From Microbispora bryophytorum (lineage in GTDB: Bacteria; Actinomycetota; Actinomycetes; Streptosporangiales; Streptosporangiaceae), in the NCBI RefSeq assembly GCF_006874465.1, contig NZ_VIRL01000005.1, forward strand, positions 186,001 through 250,000: a stretch of DNA of 64,000 bases. The letters are read 5' to 3'. The translations under genes were made by a program, and so were the position numbers. Numbering within the stretch: the stretch's first letter is position 1; each line of letters starts with the position of its first letter. Positions 33,554-42,860 of the stretch are shown here, piece by piece. The notes under the pieces are model-generated. The model saw only the letters and a program-made list of their open reading frames with translations. It had not been told where the DNA came from and did not search any database.

Positions 33554-34507
33554 TCAGGTGGTGGTGCCGGGCAGGCAGACGGTGATGGCCTGGGGCACGA
33601 CTTTGACGGTGATGCGCTTGACCCGGTCGCGGGCTCCCCCGTCCAGTTCGTACGCCATGGGGGTGCGGAGTTTGACCGATACCTTCCGGGCGCGGGTGAT
33701 GCGGACGAAGGGGGATTTCTCGGCGTTGCCGGCGCTCATGCGGCCGAGGGCGCGGGCCCATTGGATGGGGCCTTCCGCGGTGGAGACGCCGACTTCGAGC
33801 CAGCCGTCGTCGTATTGGGCGTCTTCGAAGACGTCGATGCCGCCGGTGACGGTGCCGACGTTGCCGATGAGCACGCAACTGGCGTCGCCCTCGAACCAGT
33901 CGTTGTCGTCGATTTTGATTTTCATGGGGGTGACGGCGCCGCCGACGTGGCGCAGGCCGGTCCAGATGTAGGCGAAGCGGCCGAGGCGGTCCTTGAGGCC
34001 GCGGTCGGCGTCGGCGATCATCTCGGCGTCGAAGCCGACGCCTGCCATGACGGCGAAGTGCTCGCCGTTGATCTTGCCGAGGTCGAGTTTGGCGCGGCGG
34101 CCCTCGAAGCCGATCCGTACGGCCTCGGGGAGGTCTTCGGGGATGCCGAGGTTGCGGGCGAGGAGGTTGGCGGTTCCCGCGGGGACGATGGCGGCGGTGG
34201 CGTCGCTGCCGGCCAGGGCGTCGATGCAGCGTTGCACGGTGCCGTCGCCGCCCCAGAGGAAGAACAGCTCGGCGCCTTCTTTGAGGGCCTGGCGGACCTT
34301 CTTGGGGGCCTTCTTGCTCTTGGGGACCTCGTACCAGAGCAGGTCGTCGACGTCGTAGCCGGTGATGAGCTTGCGGAGCTCGTCGAGGCCGCCGCCGAGG
34401 GTTTTCTTGCGGTGCGCGATGACGGCGACGCGGGGCACCGGGGTTCGGGGGGTGGCAGGCGCGGCGGCGGGGTCGTCCGCGGGCCGCCGGTCAGCGGATT
34501 TCACCAT
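33554..34507 (-). CDS. Diacylglycerol kinase family lipid kinase
   Basis: 317 aa. DAGK catalytic domain with the ATP-binding FFLWGGDGTVQRCIDAL and PAGTANLLARNLGIP, plus the C-terminal YegS-like beta domain (NVGTVTGGIDVFEDA; ELDGG). Phosphorylates diacylglycerol or a related lipid at the inner membrane face, as in DgkB/YegS. ATG 34507 starts MVKSADRRP. Follows DUF3224 by 29 bp on the same strand, so probably one transcript. Confidence 0.9.
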   Translation of the reverse strand: MVKSADRRPADDPAAAPATPRTPVPRVAVIAHRKKTLGGGLDELRKLITGYDVDDLLWYEVPKSKKAPKKVRQALKEGAELFFLWGGDGTVQRCIDALAGSDATAAIVPAGTANLLARNLGIPEDLPEAVRIGFEGRRAKLDLGKINGEHFAVMAGVGFDAEMIADADRGLKDRLGRFAYIWTGLRHVGGAVTPMKIKIDDNDWFEGDASCVLIGNVGTVTGGIDVFEDAQYDDGWLEVGVSTAEGPIQWARALGRMSAGNAEKSPFVRITRARKVSVKLRTPMAYELDGGARDRVKRITVKVVPQAITVCLPGTTT

Positions 34508-34536
34508 GGACCGGCGGCTACCCGGATGGGGGCGGG

Positions 34537-34932
34537 TTAGGCCTCGGGGAGGGTGTAGTCGATGAGGTAGTGGTGGCCGTCGTCCACGCGGATGGTGCCC
34601 TCGCCGGTGAGGCCGGCCAGTTCGCCGGTGCCGCTGGTGGGGACGATCTGCCATTTCATCCACTGTTCGCCGTTGTGGCTGCCCGCGCTGTGCTGGAGTG
34701 CGAAGGTGCCTTTGCGGCCGTGGAGGATGCCTTCGACGTGTTCGACGCCGACGTAGGCGGCGGGCCCGTCGGGGGTGACGACGGTGAGGATTTCGGTGGT
34801 GCTGGTGCCGACGAGGTCGCCGTGGAAGGCCTTGGTGATGTGGTTGCGGCCGAAGGTGGTGCCTTCCTTCTCCTCGGTGGCCAGTTCGGTCCAGTTGGTG
34901 ATGTCGAAGGCGCCGGTGGCGTGTCCGTTCAT
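34537..34932 (-). CDS. DUF3224-domain protein
   Basis: 131 aa, full length for DUF3224 (AllENE cyclase-like beta barrel): HATGAFDITNWTE at the start, GTFALQHSAGSHNGEQWM and GTGELAGLTGEGTI in the barrel. Small soluble protein of unknown role, perhaps a hydrophobic ligand binder. ATG 34932 matches the family start; upstream in-frame codons to 35082 look non-coding. Likely co-transcribed with the lipid kinase. Confidence 0.88.
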   Translation of the reverse strand: MNGHATGAFDITNWTELATEEKEGTTFGRNHITKAFHGDLVGTSTTEILTVVTPDGPAAYVGVEHVEGILHGRKGTFALQHSAGSHNGEQWMKWQIVPTSGTGELAGLTGEGTIRVDDGHHYLIDYTLPEA

Positions 34933-35061
34933 ATGTCCAGCGTGCCGCGTTTTCCTGACATCTTCCGTCAGGTACGGCGGTGTCCATGCGGTGCTGTCCA
35001 ATGGTGAGCGGGAGGAGAAAGTCAGACGAATGCCGTCAAGCCCGTCACTTTTCAGCCGTTC

Positions 35062-35871
35062 ATGACAGATGATCGGAGGCATGTGTATTCCCCGACCGGC
35101 CGTCCCGGTTCTCGCCGGCCGGTCCGCCGAGGCCCGGCCGGTGTGATGCTGATCTCTCCCTTCCCTTCACAGGAGGGCCGCAGGATCGCCTACAAGGTGT
35201 TCGGGTCGGCCGCGAGCGCCCCGCACCGGGCCCGCGCGTTCGTGCGGTGCCAGTTACGGGGGTGGGAGCTCGCGGACCTGGCCGAGACGGCGGAGTTGGT
35301 CGTCTCCGAACTGGTGACGAACGCGGTGCGGGCGACGGACGCCGTGGTCAGCCCGCCGATGGCCTCGTCGATGTTCCCGGTGGCCCTGCGTACGGTGGCG
35401 CTGCGGGTCCGGGTGGCGCCGGAGCGGCGCAGCCTGTTCATCGAGGTGTGGGACGTCAGCGACCGCGAGCCGGTGCCGCACGGCGAGGGGGAAGGCGACC
35501 TGGGCGAGACCGGCCGGGGGCTCGTTCTGGTCGGCAGCCTGGCCCTGCGCTGGGGCCACTATTCGGCGCCGGATCGGGGCAAGATCGTGTGGTGTGAGCT
35601 GGCCATCGCGCCGGTGGAGGTGTCGCGTCCGCCGGGGGCGGCGGGTGCTCCGGCCGCCGGTTCCGGGCCGCGCGGGCGGCCGGCGGCAGCGGCAGCGGCA
35701 GGATCATCGGCCGCAGCATCGGCGGGGGTGTCGGCGGGGGCGCTGCCGCGGCGGGGGCGGCGGCATCCGGTGGGCGCGCGGACGGACGGCCCGGACGAGG
35801 CGACGCTGCTGCGGGTGCTGGAAGGCCTGCGGGCGCTGGACGTGTCGGACCCGGACCGCCGCCGAGCCTGA
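35062..35871 (+). CDS. ATP-binding regulatory protein, RsbW/SpoIIAB-like HATPase
   Basis: 269 aa. The HATPase_c_2 fold spans ~aa 45-185: ELVVSELVTNAVRAT (N-box) and GETGRGLVLVGSLALRWGH (G-box-like). Such proteins in actinomycetes are anti-sigma or developmental switch kinases. The C-terminal ~80 aa are Ala/Gly/Pro-rich and disordered. No anti-anti-sigma partner is adjacent. The start is uncertain (35062 or 35146). Confidence 0.78.
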   Translation: MTDDRRHVYSPTGRPGSRRPVRRGPAGVMLISPFPSQEGRRIAYKVFGSAASAPHRARAFVRCQLRGWELADLAETAELVVSELVTNAVRATDAVVSPPMASSMFPVALRTVALRVRVAPERRSLFIEVWDVSDREPVPHGEGEGDLGETGRGLVLVGSLALRWGHYSAPDRGKIVWCELAIAPVEVSRPPGAAGAPAAGSGPRGRPAAAAAAGSSAAASAGVSAGALPRRGRRHPVGARTDGPDEATLLRVLEGLRALDVSDPDRRRA

Positions 35872-35893
35872 GCCCCGGTGGATGTGCGGTGGA

Positions 35894-36343
35894 TCAGGGG
35901 ACGACGGTGACCGGCCAGCGGCCGGTGCGGACCAGGCGGAGCGCGACCGAGCCGATGAAGCGGTGGCCGGCCTGGGTGGAGGCTCCCACCACGACCGCGT
36001 CCGCCCTGATCTCGTCGGCGATCTTGGCGAGGACGCCGGCGGCATCGCCGTATTCGGTGCGGAAGGTGTAGTCGACGGGTGAGTGCGTGGTCTGGGCGAA
36101 GTGCTCCACCTGTGCGCGCAAGTCCGTGGCGACCTCCTCCCCCGCCTCGATGACCGAGGCCGACGCGGCCGGCATCATCGTGCTGATCGCGCCGGGGTTG
36201 GTGACGTAGACGAGGACGACGTGCGAGCCCTGGCGGCGGGCGAGCCCCCAGGCGTACGCGGCGGCGCGCAGGGAGGTATCCGAGCCGTCGATGCCGACGA
36301 GGATCACTCGCGGGCCGTCGGTGCCCAGCTCGAACGTGTTCAC
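35894..36343 (-). CDS. Universal stress protein (UspA family)
   Basis: 149 aa single-domain USP. ILVGIDGSDTSLRAAAYAW at the N-terminus and VVVGASTQAGHRFIGSVA give the G-2x-G-9x-G-S ATP-binding motif, so ATP binding is expected. Convergent with the HATPase gene. Stress role inferred from the family. Confidence 0.92.
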   Translation of the reverse strand: MNTFELGTDGPRVILVGIDGSDTSLRAAAYAWGLARRQGSHVVLVYVTNPGAISTMMPAASASVIEAGEEVATDLRAQVEHFAQTTHSPVDYTFRTEYGDAAGVLAKIADEIRADAVVVGASTQAGHRFIGSVALRLVRTGRWPVTVVP

Positions 36344-36529
36344 GCCAGTCAGCGTACGGCTCGCGGGGGGCGCCTGGATACGGGGCCGGGGCTGGGGGCG
36401 GGTCGTGGTGGATCAGGTGCGGCGTGACCGTCTTCGCGGTGGTCGCCGGGGAGGCGGGGCAGGGCCGGTCGGGGTGGCGCGGATAACCTGTTGCGGAAAT
36501 GTCGGGGCCGTTGGTTAGGGTCTCGGATC

Positions 36530-37465
36530 GTGGCTGGTCAACCTTTGATCTACGCGCGTGGCCTGGTCAAACGCTTCGGGGAGTTCACCGCCGTCGCGGG
36601 GATCGACCTCGATGTGGCGCCGGGCGAGGCGTTCGGGTTCCTCGGGCCCAACGGGGCCGGCAAGTCCTCGACCATGCGGATGATCGGGTGTGTGTCCACG
36701 CCGACCGCCGGGGAGCTGCGGATCCTGGGCATGGACGCGGTTCACGACGGGCCGAGGATCCGCGCGCGTCTGGGGGTGTGTCCTCAGCTCGACAACCTCG
36801 ATCCCGATCTGACGGTGCGGGAGAACCTGGTGACCTACGCCCGCTATTTCGGGCTGTCGCGGGCGGAGAGCCGCAGACGGGCCGACGAGTTGCTGGAGTT
36901 CGTGCAGCTCCGCGACCGTGCGGGCGGGAAGGTGGAGCCGCTGTCGGGGGGCATGAAGCGGCGGCTGACGATCGCGCGGGCGATGGTGAACGAGCCTGAT
37001 CTCGTGCTGCTCGACGAGCCGACGACGGGGCTCGACCCGCAGGCTCGTCATCTGTTGTGGGAGCGGTTGTTCCGGCTCAAGCAGCGGGGCACCACGCTGG
37101 TGCTGACGACGCATTACATGGACGAGGCGGAGCAGTTGTGCGACCGGCTGGTCGTGATGGACGGCGGCAGGATCGTGGCGGAGGGGTCGCCGAGGTCGCT
37201 GATCGAGACCTACTCGACGGCCGAGGTGGTCGAGGTGCGTTTCCCCGGCATGCCCGAGGCGGGGGCGCGGTACGCGGGGGCGCTGGAGGGGGTGGGCAAG
37301 CGGGTCGATCCGCTGCCCGATCGGGTGCTGGTCTACGTGGACGACGGCGACGCCGCGCTGGCCGAGATCCAGCGGCGCGGGTTGGAGCCGTCGAGCGTGC
37401 TGGTGCGGCGGTCGACGCTGGAGGATGTGTTCCTCCATCTGACGGGCCGGACGTTGGTGGACTGA
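36530..37465 (+). CDS. ABC transporter ATP-binding protein (NodI-like)
   Basis: 311 aa. Walker A GPNGAGKSS, Q-loop CPQLDNLD, signature LSGGMKRRL, Walker B LVLLDEPTTGLDP and H-loop TTHYMDEAEQ are all present. The C-terminal tail (STLEDVFLHLTGR) is of the DrrA/NodI type. GTG 36530 is the likely start with little Shine-Dalgarno. First gene of a three-gene exporter operon with two permeases. Confidence 0.93.
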   Translation: MAGQPLIYARGLVKRFGEFTAVAGIDLDVAPGEAFGFLGPNGAGKSSTMRMIGCVSTPTAGELRILGMDAVHDGPRIRARLGVCPQLDNLDPDLTVRENLVTYARYFGLSRAESRRRADELLEFVQLRDRAGGKVEPLSGGMKRRLTIARAMVNEPDLVLLDEPTTGLDPQARHLLWERLFRLKQRGTTLVLTTHYMDEAEQLCDRLVVMDGGRIVAEGSPRSLIETYSTAEVVEVRFPGMPEAGARYAGALEGVGKRVDPLPDRVLVYVDDGDAALAEIQRRGLEPSSVLVRRSTLEDVFLHLTGRTLVD

Positions 37466-37466
37466 G

Positions 37467-38258
37467 ATGGCACTGCGGACCGAGACGGCTGCGGCGCGGG
37501 TGGTTCATCCGACGGTCGCGGTGCTGGAGCGGCACCTGACCCTCTACCGGCGGTTGTGGCAGGCGTCGGTGTTCTCCTCGTTCGTGCTGCCGGTGCTGTT
37601 CCTGCTGAGCATCGGCATCGGGGTGGGGGGTTATGTCGGCAGGGTGCAGGGGGTCGATTACCTGTCGTGGATCGTGCCGGGCGTGCTCGCGTCGACGGCG
37701 TTCCAGATCGCGGTGGGCGAGTCGACCTATTCGGTGCTGGGTGACTTTAAGTGGGTCCGGGCCTATCACGCGATGCGGGCCACGCCGGTGGAGCCGGTGG
37801 ACATGGTCCGGGGGCATCTGCTCTACCTGGTCTTCCGGGTGACGATCGCCGTCGTGGCCTTCCTGGTCGTGGTGGTGTTCTTCGGCGGGCTGCATTCGCC
37901 GTGGGCGCTGGTCACCCCGCTGGTGTGCGCGTTGCTGACGGTGTCGGTGGCGGCGCCGGTGACGGCGTTCGCCGCCACGATCGACCATGACAGTTATTTC
38001 TCGCTGCTGTTTCGGCTCGTGGTGCTTCCTGCGTCGTTGTTCTCGGGGGTGTTCTTCCCGGTCGAGCAGCTCACGGCGGTGTTGCGCCCGCTGGCGTACG
38101 CCTCGCCGATGTGGCATGCGGTGGAGCTGTGCCGGGCGGCGACGCTGGGCAGGGCCCCGGCCTGGCCGGTTCCGGTGCATGCCGGCTACCTGCTGGTGTG
38201 GGCGGTGGCGGGTCTTTTCCTGGCGGTGCGGGCGTTCCGCCGGAAGCTGGAGGACTGA
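37467..38258 (+). CDS. ABC-2 type permease (NodJ-like), first subunit
   Basis: 263 aa with six predicted TM helices and the ABC-2 pattern (LSIGIGVGGYVG; FFPVEQLTAVLRPLAYASPMWHA). It starts 2 bp after the ATPase stop, confirming one operon. It should pair with the next permease to form a heterodimeric export channel. Substrate unknown; Nod-factor export is only the family's name-giving case. Confidence 0.9.
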   Translation: MALRTETAAARVVHPTVAVLERHLTLYRRLWQASVFSSFVLPVLFLLSIGIGVGGYVGRVQGVDYLSWIVPGVLASTAFQIAVGESTYSVLGDFKWVRAYHAMRATPVEPVDMVRGHLLYLVFRVTIAVVAFLVVVVFFGGLHSPWALVTPLVCALLTVSVAAPVTAFAATIDHDSYFSLLFRLVVLPASLFSGVFFPVEQLTAVLRPLAYASPMWHAVELCRAATLGRAPAWPVPVHAGYLLVWAVAGLFLAVRAFRRKLED

Positions 38259-39058
38259 TGATGACGACGCTGGTGGCGTCCCGGGTCTCCCCCGGCCGGG
38301 TGGGCGCCGTCATCGGCCGCAATGTGGGGGCGCTGCGCTCCGGGCCGTCGTACTGGATCGTGCTGCTGTCGGGCTTCTTCGAGCCGTTGCTGTATCTGCT
38401 GTCGATCGGTGTCGGTGTCGGCGCGCTGATCGGTGAGCTGACGGTGGACGGGCGGACCATGCCGTACGCGACGTTCGTCGCGCCGGCGATGCTGGCGGTG
38501 TCGGCGATGTCGGGGGCGCTGGCCGAGACGACGTTCAATTTTTTCTTCAAGTTGAAGTACATGAAGACGTTCGAGGCGGTGCTGGCGACGCCGGTGCGGC
38601 CCATCGAGATCGCGGTGGGCGAGCTGGTGTGGGCGATCGTCCGGGGTTCGCTCTACACCGTGATCTTCCTGGTCGTGATGGTGGTGATGGGGCTGGTGGA
38701 GCCCGGCTGGGCGCTGGCCGCGTTTCCGGCGACCGTGCTGGTGGGGCTGGCCTTCGGCGGGCTGGGCATGGCGGTCAGCACGCTGATGCGCGGGTGGCAG
38801 GACTTCGATCTGATGGGCACCGGGCAGTTCGCGTTGTTCCTGTTCTCCGGGACGTTCTCCCCCGTGCAGGGCTACCCGGTCGGGGTCGAGGTGCTGATCC
38901 AGCTCACGCCGCTCTACCACGCGGTGGAGCTGGTGCGGGGCCTGTGCATGGGGGTGCTGGGGTGGGGGCTGCTGGGGCACGCGGCCTACCTGGTCGTGCT
39001 GGCCGGGGCGGGGGTCTGGTTCGCCTCCCGGCGCCTGTCCAGGACCCTGTGTGACTGA
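38258..39058 (+). CDS. ABC-2 type permease (NodJ-like), second subunit
   Basis: 266 aa with six TM helices; GTFSPVQGYPVGVEVLIQLTP mirrors the first permease and the NodJ signature. Its ATG shares an A with the TGA of the preceding gene, so translation is coupled. The operon ends here; broken WYL regulator sequence starts at the next base, suggesting rearrangement just downstream. Confidence 0.9.
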   Translation: MMTTLVASRVSPGRVGAVIGRNVGALRSGPSYWIVLLSGFFEPLLYLLSIGVGVGALIGELTVDGRTMPYATFVAPAMLAVSAMSGALAETTFNFFFKLKYMKTFEAVLATPVRPIEIAVGELVWAIVRGSLYTVIFLVVMVVMGLVEPGWALAAFPATVLVGLAFGGLGMAVSTLMRGWQDFDLMGTGQFALFLFSGTFSPVQGYPVGVEVLIQLTPLYHAVELVRGLCMGVLGWGLLGHAAYLVVLAGAGVWFASRRLSRTLCD

Positions 39059-39703
39059 CCGTCGCTGCTGTTCGACGACGACCAGGCCGTCGCCCTCGCC
39101 GTGGCCCTCTGAACGGCCACCACAACCGGCGCCGGTATCGGGGAGGCCGCGGCGCGTGCGCTGAACACCGTCCGGCAGGTCATGCCCGCGCGGCTGCGAC
39201 GCCGGATCGACACCCTCCAGGTCACCACCGTCGAGGGGCTCGCGACGCGGCCGGACGTACGGGTCGACGGCGGCGTGCTCGTGGCGCTCAGCGCCGCCGT
39301 CCACGCCGGTGAGGTGCTGCGTTTCGACTACGCGGCCGCGTCCCCGCAGGAGGCGGACGACGACGGGGTGCTGACGCCGCCGCGCCGGGTGGAGCCTCAT
39401 CATCTGGTCACCTGGGGCGGGCGCTGGCATGTGGTCGCCTGGGACCTCGACCGCGAGGACTGGCGCACCTTCCGCGCCGATCGGATCACCCCGCGCTCCC
39501 CCACCGGGCCGCGTTTCCCTCGGCGCGAGGCGCCCGGAGGTGATGTGGCCGTCGTCGTCGGCAGGTTCGACGCCGGCATCGAGGTCGTCGGCCCGGCCGA
39601 GCTCAGGGAGGCTTTCGCGCAGTTGGCCCGCCGCTACGCCAGGGCCGCGAGCGGCGCGATGGGTGGCGTGGGGAGGGCCGAGCCGATGCTCAGGTCACCG
39701 TAG
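39059..39703 (+). pseudogene. WYL-domain (YafY-like) regulator, 5' truncated with in-frame stop
   Basis: Read in one frame from 39059: PSLLFDDDQAVALAVAL, TGA at 39110-39112, then TATTTGAGIGEAAARALNTV, and the WYL domain (RFDYAAASPQE; PHHLVTWGGRWHVVAWDL) to 39703. The N-terminal HTH is missing and the TGA replaces the usual Gln of the AVALQTA segment. A 173-aa product from ATG 39182 might still be made. It abuts the permease stop, a likely deletion junction, and overlaps the convergent XRE gene by 14 bp. Confidence 0.8.
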
Positions 39704-40553
39704 GTGAGCCGACGCCCGTCGGGGCGGGTGCCGTCCGGGCCATGGAGGCGAGGATGCGGAGTTTCTCGTCACTCTCGCTGCCCTGATCGGCGTAGTAGAG
39801 CACCAGGAGCAGGCCGTCCACGGGGAGCTTGTCCCGGTGCAGGCGCAGCTCGCCGACGACGGGATGGTTCACGGTGGTGGTGCCGCCGTCGAGGGTGCGG
39901 ATGTCGTGGCGCGCCCAGAGGGTTCGGAAGCGCTCGCTCGACAGGGCGAGCTCGCCGACCAGTTCCACGAAGCGCGGGTTGTCGATGTCGTCCCCGGCGG
40001 ACTTCCTGAAGGCGGCGATGAATCCTTCCGCGGAGCGTGTCCAGTCCTGCTGGAACGCCTGCTCCTCGGGATCGAGTAGCAGCGACCGCAGACGGTTGTA
40101 CCCGGGCTGGAGGCGCGGAGAGAGCGCGACCGCGAGTCGGTTGGAGGCGAGCACGTCGAACGCGCGGCCCTCCACGAAGGCGGGAACCTGCACGCTCGCC
40201 AGGAGCTGGTGCAACCGCGCGGGGACGCGTTCGGGTTTCCTGCGCGGCCGGGACCTGGGGCGTGCGGCGGCCAGGCCGAGAAGGTAGTCCTGTTCGAGCT
40301 CGTCGAGGTGCAGGACCCGCGCGAGCGATTCGAGCACCTGCGTTGAGGGGTTCCTGTCGCGGCCGCGCTCCAGCCGCAGGTAGTAGTCGGCGCTGATGCC
40401 CGCGAGCATGGCGACCTCTTCACGGCGAAGCCCCGGAACGCGGCGGTTCGGGCCCGGCGCGAGCCCGGCCTGCTGCGGGGTGACCAGGGCCCGCCGGGCA
40501 CGCAGGTAGCCGCCGAGCAGATTGGCACGCGTGTCGTCGCTCATGTTCACCAT
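39690..40553 (-). CDS. XRE-family regulator with MmyB-like domain
   Basis: 287 aa. HTH (~aa 10-75, VPGLRREEVAMLAGISADYY) and an MmyB-type C-terminal domain (RAFDVLASNRLAVALSP; HPVVGELRLHRDKLPVDG). Divergent from an SDR at 40737, which it probably regulates. Same family as the protein at 22196 but clearly diverged. ATG 40553 (MVNMSDD) or 40544. Confidence 0.9.
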   Translation of the reverse strand: MVNMSDDTRANLLGGYLRARRALVTPQQAGLAPGPNRRVPGLRREEVAMLAGISADYYLRLERGRDRNPSTQVLESLARVLHLDELEQDYLLGLAAARPRSRPRRKPERVPARLHQLLASVQVPAFVEGRAFDVLASNRLAVALSPRLQPGYNRLRSLLLDPEEQAFQQDWTRSAEGFIAAFRKSAGDDIDNPRFVELVGELALSSERFRTLWARHDIRTLDGGTTTVNHPVVGELRLHRDKLPVDGLLLVLYYADQGSESDEKLRILASMARTAPAPTGVGSPTVT

Positions 40554-40736
40554 CGTATTTCGGGCTTTCCGCGCCAAGGGGGCCCTGGCAGGACCCCGGA
40601 AGACGGGGGCACTGCCTCCAGCCGGAGAGCGGATCAACACTGAAGACACCGCGGCGCAGGAACCGCAATCCGGAACTTCGACGAGCGCGCCCAGCGGCTT
40701 TGCCGCGGACGGGCCGGCCCTGAGCAGGAGCAATCA

Positions 40737-41498
40737 ATGGACATCACCAACCGCACGGTCTTCATCGCCGGCGCCACCTCGGGAATCGGTCTCGAGCTCG
40801 CTCGCCGCTTCGCCGCGGCCGGCAGCTCCGTCGTCCTGGGCGGCCGGCGAGCCGACCTGCTCGACCGGCTCGCAGCCGAGCGGTTCGGCACCGTTCCCAT
40901 CGACGTGACCGACCAGGACAGCGTCGGCCGTGCCCGCGACACGATCCTCCGCAGCCACCCGGGCCTCGACACGATCGTGACGATGTCCGGGATCGGGATG
41001 CCCGAGGACCTGCGCGATCCCGCGCACTTCGGCGCCGCACGGCAGATGATCGACACCAACCTCTTGGGCACCATCCGCGTCATCGACGCGTTCACCCCGC
41101 ACCTGGTCGGGCGCGGCGCCGGCGCCGTCATCACGGTCACCTCGGGTATCGGGTTCCTGCCGTTCCCGGTCATGCCGACGTACGCGGCGTCGAAGGCCGC
41201 GGTGCACGCCTACACCGAGGCGCTGCGCGCGCAACTGGACGGCACGGGCATCGAGGTGTCCGAGCTCGTCCCCCCGGCTGTCGCCACCACGCCCGAGCAG
41301 GCTCGGCTCAACCCCCGCGCGCTCGACCTCGCCGAGTTCGCCACCGAGGTGATGGATCTGCTCCAGGCCGATCCCACTCCGCGCGAGATCCTCGTCAAGG
41401 GCGTGCTGATGCACCGCTGGGCCGAGCGCGACGGCACATACGCCGATCTGGTCGCCCAGCGGTCGCAGGCGCTCGCGATGCTCCCGAGCCGTCAGTAG
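40737..41498 (+). CDS. SDR oxidoreductase (DltE-like)
   Basis: 253 aa. Cofactor loop GATSGIG, Ser in VTSGIGFLP and YAASK catalytic Tyr/Lys. The C-terminal LVPPAVATTPEQ matches DltE-like SDRs. AGGAG precedes the ATG. Divergent from the XRE gene, likely its regulator. This regulator/SDR pair is a common actinobacterial layout. Confidence 0.92.
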   Translation: MDITNRTVFIAGATSGIGLELARRFAAAGSSVVLGGRRADLLDRLAAERFGTVPIDVTDQDSVGRARDTILRSHPGLDTIVTMSGIGMPEDLRDPAHFGAARQMIDTNLLGTIRVIDAFTPHLVGRGAGAVITVTSGIGFLPFPVMPTYAASKAAVHAYTEALRAQLDGTGIEVSELVPPAVATTPEQARLNPRALDLAEFATEVMDLLQADPTPREILVKGVLMHRWAERDGTYADLVAQRSQALAMLPSRQ

Positions 41499-41524
41499 GC
41501 GCGGACGGGGCAGTCCCGGACCGG

Positions 41525-41593
41525 TCATGGTTGGGGCGAGGCCGCCTCGAGGAGAGCACGTCCGGCCGCGGTGAGCTCGTGCGTGGCCGAGCG
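41525..41593 (-). pseudogene. C-terminal remnant of a HxlR/MarR-like regulator
   Basis: The last ~22 codons before the TGA at 41525-41527 read SATHELTAAGRALLEAASPQ, like the wing and last helix of winged-helix regulators. Upstream the frame shifts and no HTH is found. It lies between the SDR and the ComB-like gene. Confidence 0.3.
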
Positions 41594-41671
41594 GCGGCTA
41601 CTCGCCGCGGGACTTCGCGGACGCCTCGCCGTCGTCGCCGCGCGGTGGCGAGGGTCGGACCTCACCAGCGA

Positions 41672-42373
41672 TCAGGTCGAGGCCTCGCCGGTCAGCGAGG
41701 GCACGGCGTACGGGCGGAGGACCATGAGCGGCTCCTCCAAGGCCGCCACCATGGCGAAGGGGAACCGGTCGAGTTCGAGACAGAGCGCGACGTCATCGGC
41801 ATGGGCTCCTTGACGTACGCCCTGCGCCAACTCGGCGGCGGCGCGTGAGGTGCCGGCACGGCGGAGGAACTCGGTCGGATCCGTCCTGGCCCCGGTGGCC
41901 CGCTGGGCGATGTATTGGGCGCATGCCAGATCTTCTTCGGCGCGGCCGTCGTCGCCGGTGACCACGAACGTGACACTGCCGCACTCGCGTGTCCGTAACA
42001 GCCGGGCCGTTGCCTCCGCCACCACGAAGCCGGCGCACAGCACGAGCGACGCCTCCTTGACCGCAAGAGCGCCGACCGTCCCTGCCGTGGTCTTCTGCAC
42101 GACGGTCCGCCCGGCAAGGTCGACCGACCGCAGCAGGCCCGGCGAGTTGACGGTGTCGAACCCGGCCGCGGGCGGACCGTCCTTGAGCGTCACCCAATCC
42201 GGGTGGCGAGCCTTGAGCGCCAGGGCCTCGTCCAGCGATTCAGCGAGAACGATCTTCTCCGCTCCCCGGGCGAAGGCCCAGGCGGCCACGGTGAAGGCAC
42301 GCATGACGTCGACGACGACCGCTGTGGACGGGGTCTCGGCCAGCTCAGCGATCCCAAGGAAGCGGACGTCCAT
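41672..42373 (-). CDS. ComB-like 2-phosphosulfolactate phosphatase family protein
   Basis: 233 aa. Features of the family: [40 protein letters not shown] and [17 protein letters not shown]. In methanogens ComB makes sulfolactate for coenzyme M; in actinobacteria the role is unknown. ATG 42373 matches the family start ([11 protein letters not shown]), with an alternative at 42391. Standing alone. Confidence 0.85.
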   Translation of the reverse strand: MDVRFLGIAELAETPSTAVVVDVMRAFTVAAWAFARGAEKIVLAESLDEALALKARHPDWVTLKDGPPAAGFDTVNSPGLLRSVDLAGRTVVQKTTAGTVGALAVKEASLVLCAGFVVAEATARLLRTRECGSVTFVVTGDDGRAEEDLACAQYIAQRATGARTDPTEFLRRAGTSRAAAELAQGVRQGAHADDVALCLELDRFPFAMVAALEEPLMVLRPYAVPSLTGEAST

Positions 42374-42432
42374 CCAGTCATGATCACACATTCCCGATCC
42401 GGAGCACCCGGGCAGGTCGGCGGCAGGCCCGC

Positions 42433-42756
42433 TCAGGACACGCACACGCAGAACTCGTTGCCTTCGGGATCTCGCCAGACCTGCCAGAGATCCTCGTGCA
42501 TCTCCCCTACCGGGGTGGCCCCGAGCGCGGTGGCGCGGGCGACCGCGGCGGCGAAGTCGTCGGTGACCAGGTCCAGGTGGACGCGATTCTTCGCGGTCTT
42601 GGGTTCGGAGACCCGCTGCAGGGCCAGGTCGGGACCGAGACTGATCCAGTCGTCCTCGCGACGGGTGATGTCCCGCTCCAGCAGGCGGCTCCAGAACGCG
42701 GCGAGCCCGTCGAGGTCGTTGACGTCGATGACCACGCCACCCACGCGAATGCTCAT
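42433..42756 (-). CDS. VOC-family (glyoxalase-like) protein
   Basis: 107 aa, one VOC module. [18 protein letters not shown] and [12 protein letters not shown] supply the usual metal ligands except that the first His is not obvious. GAGAGGGGAGC precedes the ATG. Could bind a small hydrophobic ligand or confer resistance by sequestration; not determinable. Confidence 0.85.
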   Translation of the reverse strand: MSIRVGGVVIDVNDLDGLAAFWSRLLERDITRREDDWISLGPDLALQRVSEPKTAKNRVHLDLVTDDFAAAVARATALGATPVGEMHEDLWQVWRDPEGNEFCVCVS

Positions 42757-42860
42757 TGCTCCCCTCTCGGCGTACGGATCGATTATGTCCGGGCCCGGTT
42801 GTCCGGCCCGGACCGGATATCGACCATGACAGAAGGAGGATCTTCCGAGGGGGCGTGAGC

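Noticed and set aside
38111..38257. Upstream extension of the second ABC permease
   Set aside because: It would overlap the first permease in another frame; ATG at 38258 with coupled TGATG is far more likely.
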